The notes under the pieces: model-generated
The model's input: the letters and a program-made list of their open reading frames with translations, nothing else
Told to the model about the DNA's origin: nothing
Databases searched by the model: none
From: DUQX01 sp050948825
GTDB lineage: Bacteria; Bacillota; Dethiobacteria; DTU022; UBA8154
Assembly: GCA_050948825.1 (NCBI GenBank)
Contig: JBMNEO010000010.1
Span: 67,651 to 131,650 of the forward strand
Reading direction: 5' to 3'
DNA length: 64,000 nucleotides
Made by a program: the position numbers and the translations under genes
Shown: one piece after another, positions 59,567 through 64,000 of the stretch
Layout: each line of letters begins with the position of its first letter
Position numbering within the stretch: position 1 is the first letter of the stretch

Positions 59567-59815
59567 ATCTGTATCTCCTTGTATACTATGGGTTGTCGCT
59601 TATATTATAGCATATGAACCCGATAATGCGAATATTTTTTGGTAAGAGGCGATGGGAAAACAGGAAGTAGATGATAATAAACAGGTGACATTATCTCAGA
59701 TTAAACACACAGTTAGGCAAAATAAATGGTAATTTTATAGCCGGCATGGTATAATATGACTGGCCCCGGGAAGCAGTGAAGATGCAGTATTGAAAAAAAG
59801 CGGGAGATGAAAGTG
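59567..59815. other. Leader region of the TolC-family gene
   Basis: Third copy of the motif CAGATTAAACACACA (59697-59711); shared upstream bases CATTATC-n-CAG are also found at the first copy (2787-2798). TATAAT at about 59752 may be the -10. Confidence 0.45.
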
Positions 59816-60985
59816 ATGAAAAAATGCTTGTTGTGCCTTATTATAACGTTTTTCCTTATTTCTTGCGTATTCCCATTAACCGTTGCCGCCGTATCTCCGG
59901 AGAAGCAAGCAGCGGAGACGGGGGCAGATGAAGATCCTGCAGCTTTGGCCGGAGAAGAGGCTACAGATTATTTCACCTATGAAGAGGCGGTGGAGCTTGC
60001 TCTGAAGAACAGCTACAAGCTGAAGAATGCCCGGGAGGATGTAGAGCGGAGTAAAGAAATTCGTGACCGATTGTCAAACCTGCGCGGTATAGGCTTTACA
60101 CCGGTTGGCCCCGGCTATAGCGATGCAGATGCTGCCGAGCGGGAGCTGTTACTAAACTTTGTGCAGGCGGATGTTGCCTGGCAGATGGCACGCAAGCAGG
60201 TGGAGATGGCTCAGGAAGGGATAGCTTTTCAGGTCAGGAGCGCTTATGATGAGGTCTTGAAAAAAAATAATGAAGGCAAAGTTGCCGGACTAAAGCTGGA
60301 AAATACCGCCGCTAAAATGCGCCAGGCGGATATCAAGGCGCAATACGGAATGGAAAGCCTCTTTAATCTCCAACTTGCCCGGGATGATTATAACGCGGAA
60401 AAACAGAACAAAGAGCTGCTTGATAAGCAGCTGGAAGAAGCTTATCTGGAATTTAATGTTCTGGTCGGGCTGGAGAAGGAAGAACGGCCGGTGCTGAAAG
60501 GTGAGTTTTGCCCCGCATGGCTGGAGGATATTAACCTTGAACGTCACCTCTCCGGTATATTTAGCGAGGATCCTTCGTTATGGATGCAGGAGCAAAAAAT
60601 TAAAATGGCGCAGTACGGTTTGGATTTATATACTTACAATGTAGGAGCACTGCCGTATAAAGCACAGGAAATTGATGTTACAAAGGAAAAGAATAACCTG
60701 GCCTTGATGAAGGAAGATTTGGAGATATCAATCCGCTCCCTTTATAATCAAATGCAGCAGTTGCAGGATCAGTATGCATTATTGGAAGTGAATCTGGCAA
60801 AAGCCGGGAAAGCCCTGGAGGTTGTTAACGTGCGCTACGAACTGGGTATGGCCATTCCTTTGGATCTTCAGCAGGCCGAGCTGGCTGTGGCGCAGATTGA
60901 GCAGCAGATGCAGATCATCCTGATTTCCTATGAGCAGTTGAAGATTCTTTTTGAAAAGCCTTGGCTGCGGCCGACTTCCTTTTAA
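59816..60985 (+). CDS. TolC-family (outer-membrane-efflux-like) coiled-coil protein
   Basis: About 389 residues with a signal peptide (CLLCLIITFFLISCVFPLTVAA) and long alpha-helical repeats: EEAVELALKNSYKLKNAREDVERSK and the later YELGMAIPLDLQQAELAVAQIEQQ. This is the paired helical hairpin of TolC/OEP proteins. In spore formers without an outer membrane such proteins are reported in S-layer-bearing Clostridia, so it does not prove a diderm envelope. The ATG 59816 has GGGAG nine bases away; an ATG at 59807 touches that site. A terminator follows at 61043. Confidence 0.8.
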   Translation: MKKCLLCLIITFFLISCVFPLTVAAVSPEKQAAETGADEDPAALAGEEATDYFTYEEAVELALKNSYKLKNAREDVERSKEIRDRLSNLRGIGFTPVGPGYSDADAAERELLLNFVQADVAWQMARKQVEMAQEGIAFQVRSAYDEVLKKNNEGKVAGLKLENTAAKMRQADIKAQYGMESLFNLQLARDDYNAEKQNKELLDKQLEEAYLEFNVLVGLEKEERPVLKGEFCPAWLEDINLERHLSGIFSEDPSLWMQEQKIKMAQYGLDLYTYNVGALPYKAQEIDVTKEKNNLALMKEDLEISIRSLYNQMQQLQDQYALLEVNLAKAGKALEVVNVRYELGMAIPLDLQQAELAVAQIEQQMQIILISYEQLKILFEKPWLRPTSF

Positions 60986-61042
60986 GCAAGTCTATAGTTG
61001 AAAAACTACTATTGAATGAAAAACTAATACTGAATAATGAAT

Positions 61043-61079
61043 AAGCGCTGTTTGGGGTTAACCCCCCGGCGCTTTTTTT
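61043..61079 (+). terminator. Terminator of the TolC-family gene
   Basis: AAGCGC...GGGG, loop TTAA, CCCC...GCGCTT then TTTTTTT. It separates the TolC-family gene from the second ligase-like locus. Confidence 0.8.
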
Positions 61080-61236
61080 ATTGCCTTTCTAAGGCAGGGC
61101 CGGTTAAGCCAGGCTTTCCATTCTACGCTAAAGCTAAGAGTTTTATAAAGGAAATCTGAAGTTTTTGTAGAATCTTCTAAGGTGTTCTTCCCCTATGAGG
61201 TTTTTCCAATTAAGATGAAAAGGCAGGATTTAGAAG

Positions 61237-63833
61237 TTGGCGAAAAGGACCGTAAAGAAAACCGGATCACCAAAACAGAAGTTTAAAAAGGGAAAAGATC
61301 GAGCAGGGGCTGTACCGGGAGCGGGTATTGCGGTAGTAATGCATATTATATCAATAGTCATACTTGTTGCCCTGGCATATATTATTGTTGTCGGTCCTTT
61401 TCAAAGAGGGTTATTTTTTTCAAAAGAGTTATTGCCCGTACATATAATCAGTTTTTCTTTGTTTATTCTGTATTGTACAAGCAGGCTGCTACATAGGGAA
61501 GAAGGGTTTTTCAACACCCCGCTGGATTACTGTGTATTTGCCCTGGTTGTTTTTTATTTCCTCTCGTTTTTTGTGGCGGTTAACAAGTCTGCTGCTTTGG
61601 GAGAATTTTTGAAGGTTGCCAATTACTTTGTTATCTACCTGCTTGTCTTTAATCTGTGCCGAAGCGATCCCTTTGCTCTTTTGAAGAAGAGCAGGGAAGA
61701 GAAGAAGAAAGCGAATGGAAATACGGGGTTCCGGTATAACCCGGTGAGTCGGGACCCGGTAAATCATAGGCCCGCAAGGCAATGAGCCTGATAAAACAGG
61801 TGCCCGGTAGGCTGGTCATCCATTAAGCCGGGTGAGCATGGTGAGTCTGGTAGTAACATATGAACAGGGTTTAGAAGCCGGGTTCAACAGGCCCGGGCTT
61901 TGCCCGTAATCCTGCATATCCTCCTTGCAGCCGGGGTTGCGGTTGCCCTGGGGGGGCTGGGCACCGCGGCCGGAACGTGGGACCTTCACGGGGCATATGT
62001 CGGGGGGCGTATCTTTACCCCTCTGCAGTATCCCAACACGGGGGCGGCTTACCTTACGGCGGCGTATTTTATAGCCCTGGGTCTGAGCAGCCGGGTTGAG
62101 AGATGGTATCTCCGCCCCGTATATCTTGTCCCCGCCATCATTCTGTTCATTACCTTTATTTTTACCTATTCCCGGGGTGCCTGGCTCCTGATGCCGCTTC
62201 TGGCAGTGCTGTTTGTCCTGATTATCGGCAGGGGTAACAGGATGCGCATGGCGATATATCTTGCCCTGTCGGGGATTGTTTCGCTGCTGCTGATGGCCAG
62301 GATTGATAATGCCCTGCGCGGGGATAGCCCCTCCATGGTCTGGAAGTATTTACTTTTTGCTGTGTTCTTGATGGTAGCAGGGGGGGTGTTAACGGAGCTT
62401 TTCCTGTCCCTGAGCTGGAAACTGAAGGCCGCTGTTGCCGGAGCGGCGACACTGCTCGTGCTGTTGGTGGGGTTTCAGCTATTGATTCCCTGTGTTGGGG
62501 CTACCTCTGGATCACATTTTGCCGGACAGGATTTACAACCGCCTGTATTCTATCGGTGCGGGAGAGAGCAGCGTGGAGGGGCGTCTGACTTTTTTCAGGG
62601 ACGCCTTAAAAATAATTGGCGATTATCCCATCCTGGGAGCAGGAGGCGGGGGCTGGAAAGCGCTGTATTTGGGCTACCAGGAGAAGCTTTACTCCACAAC
62701 GGAGGTGCACAACCATTTTCTTCAGGTTTGGATTGAGGCGGGCACCCTGGGATTCCTGGCATTTGCCGGGATATGGGTTTTCTTTATCCGGGCTTTTTTA
62801 CGCGGGTTTTTTAACAACAAAACTACCCCGGAAAAGAAAAATTACTGGGCGGCGGTATTTGTTCCCGCTGTTGCGCTCGGAGCGCACAGTGCAATAGATT
62901 TCAACCTTTCCCTGGGGGCTGTGAGTATTTTTCTGTTTGCCCTTCTGGGTGCGGGGCGAAGCCTGGACGTGGAAGAAGGATATTTTGCATCTGTCGCTTC
63001 CGGGTGGAGAAAAAAAATTGCCTCCTTTGGCCTGCCTTCATGGACAGCCTGCGCCGCAGGGATTTTGGCGGGGGTTTTTATGCTGGTTCTTTCAATTTCC
63101 CTCTGGAACGGGTTCAGGTTCGGGGTAGAAGCAGAGCGCAAACTGCAGGAAAACCATATACAGGAGGCGGTAGCATTATTCGAGAGAGCAATAGACGCCG
63201 ATCCTTATCAAGCAGTCAATTACATCAACCTGGGGCGGATTTATGAACGCCTCTCCACTTCGGAAGAGAACAGTAATGCTGTGCCGCAGCTGCAGGAAAT
63301 GGCGCTAAATTTAATGCGCAAGGCTTATGAAGCTTGAACCCTTCAATGCCGGTTATAACCTGGAATATGCAGCGATGCTGTTGAGATTTGGGCATGTTGA
63401 TGAGGGACTGCAACATGCTGAAAGGGCCATTGAGCTGCATCCCCAAAAGCCGGAAATTTTTGTGCAGGTTGCGCGCGCGAAACTGGCGGCAGCAGAGCAC
63501 TACCAGACAATAGCGGAGGAGGATAAAGCAGTTGAGCAGCTGCGGGAAGTTCTTCTTCTGGAGGATAGGATGGCGGAGATTCAGGGCGGTGCGGAAGCAT
63601 TATACTTTTACCTCGGGCAGGCCGCTTTTCTGCTGGGGGATTACGATAGCTCCCAGGCATATTTTGCCGGTATGAGTGAGAAAAACGACGATAATTATGA
63701 CAAATCGCTTGTTTACCGGGCTGTAATTTTGGAGCACAAAGGCGAGGATAAAGAGGCGGAGACATTTAAAGAATCATTTGCCGATAATAAGGAACTGTTT
63801 GAGCTGTACCGGCAGCTTTTAGCTGAACAATGA
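61237..63833 (+). pseudogene. O-antigen-ligase-like/TPR fusion protein, broken into four frames
   Basis: Piece 1 (61237-61785) holds the first transmembrane helices (VFYFLSFFVAVNKSAALGEFLKV), piece 2 (about 61900-62495) the middle ones (GRIFTPLQYPNTGAAYLTAAYF), piece 3 (62492-63337) the ligase loop (GAGGGGWKALYLGYQEK, VHNHFLQVWIEAGTLG) and TPRs (HIQEAVALFERAIDADPYQAV), piece 4 (63327-63833) more TPRs. The pieces are consecutive and together make one protein of about 860 residues. The breaks at about 62488 and 63328 heal by deleting one base each. The 61786-61899 gap is a stop-rich stretch that does not heal simply. Confidence 0.8.
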
Positions 63834-63933
63834 TAACCGCGAAAGGGAGCGCTAAATTTCTAGAAAACATAATACCCCTTTTGATCGGGGTAGTTGATCA
63901 TATATCCAGGGGAGCCATCAGGAGGCAGAGTCA

Positions 63934-63962
63934 TTGATAATATATAAGCAAGCTGTTATAAT
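63934..63962 (+). promoter_or_regulatory. SigA-type promoter for the gene at the window end
   Basis: TTGATA (63934-63939), exactly 17 bases, TATAAT (63957-63962): a near-perfect housekeeping promoter about 30 bases before the next ATG. Confidence 0.75.
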
Positions 63963-63992
63963 AAATTATAAGCTAAAAAGAGGGGTTGCGCT

Positions 63993-64000
63993 ATGGCGAA
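63993..64000 (+). CDS. Start of an unidentified gene, cut by the window end
   Basis: ATGGCGAA at the last bases of the window, preceded by AGAGGGG at suitable distance and by a strong promoter. Only two codons are visible, so nothing can be said of the product. Confidence 0.5.

Noticed and set aside
59816..60985. TolC-family gene as proof of an outer membrane
   Set aside because: No other outer-membrane biogenesis gene is in the window, and similar proteins are known in Clostridia that lack an outer membrane.

Overview
The window looks like a chromosomal segment of an endospore-forming, anaerobic, Gram-positive-lineage bacterium (Bacillota, deep Clostridia such as the Peptococcaceae/Syntrophomonadaceae type). 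The evidence is the tRNA-Ser / long-form SRP RNA / dnaX / ybaB / recR block, the ywmB-murA-spoIID-spoIIQ-spoIIID-mreB block, strong GGAGG ribosome-binding sites, frequent TTG/GTG starts, and a salvage-only cobamide gene set. No rRNA, phage or CRISPR is present. The genus cannot be fixed from the sequence alone.

Layout. 0-4.4 kb: two drug/metabolite transporters, tadA, tRNA-Ser(CGA) and a cold-shock gene. 4.8-7.4 kb (minus): an ECF sigma factor, its putative membrane anti-sigma partner and two membrane proteins of the cell-envelope stress type. 7.6-14.5 kb: yqeB and xdhC (maturation of selenium-dependent molybdenum hydroxylases), then a tightly overlapping operon of a THEP1-like NTPase, a SAM methyltransferase and a complete ECF transporter (S, A, A', T). 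This operon is preceded by a perfect 55-bp palindrome that contains two ModE-like half-palindromes. 14.9-22.7 kb: purL, tRNA-Ser(GGA), SRP RNA, dnaX, ybaB, recR. 23-33 kb: an orphan Dam-type methylase, ywmB, murA, sporulation genes, mreB and a DUF5693 membrane protein. 33.5-40.7 kb: a PHP phosphoesterase, an adenine-deaminase-family protein, undecaprenyl-P GlcNAc-1-P transferase, UDP-GlcNAc 2-epimerase and an MFS transporter. 40.8-49.4 kb: a cobalamin riboswitch followed by a cobamide salvage cluster (btuF, cobU, cbiB, cobS, cobD, cobT, cobC and a DUF71/COG2102 protein); btuF and cobD each carry an apparent single-base insertion. 49.4-63.8 kb: a surface/glycan locus with a second DUF5693 paralogue, stalk-domain surface proteins, TPR and O-antigen-ligase-like proteins, a TolC-family protein and two Rpn/PD-(D/E)XK copies (one truncated).

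Dispersed through the window is a hairpin repeat family with a constant GGGACGGTT core and changeable stems. It sits in at least eight intergenic spots, once supplying the stop codon of a gene. A second, MITE-like element of about 156 bp occurs twice in opposite orientation (8.7 and 27.8 kb). Five or six frame breaks between 41 and 63.4 kb are all repaired by removing one base; this points either to a systematic sequence-consensus problem or to real decay, and should be settled first.

The best candidate for an undescribed system is the NTPase-methyltransferase-ECF transporter operon with its ModE-like double palindrome next to Mo-hydroxylase maturation genes. A structured leader RNA just upstream of cobT and the paired DUF5693/ligase/TolC surface locus are the next most interesting.
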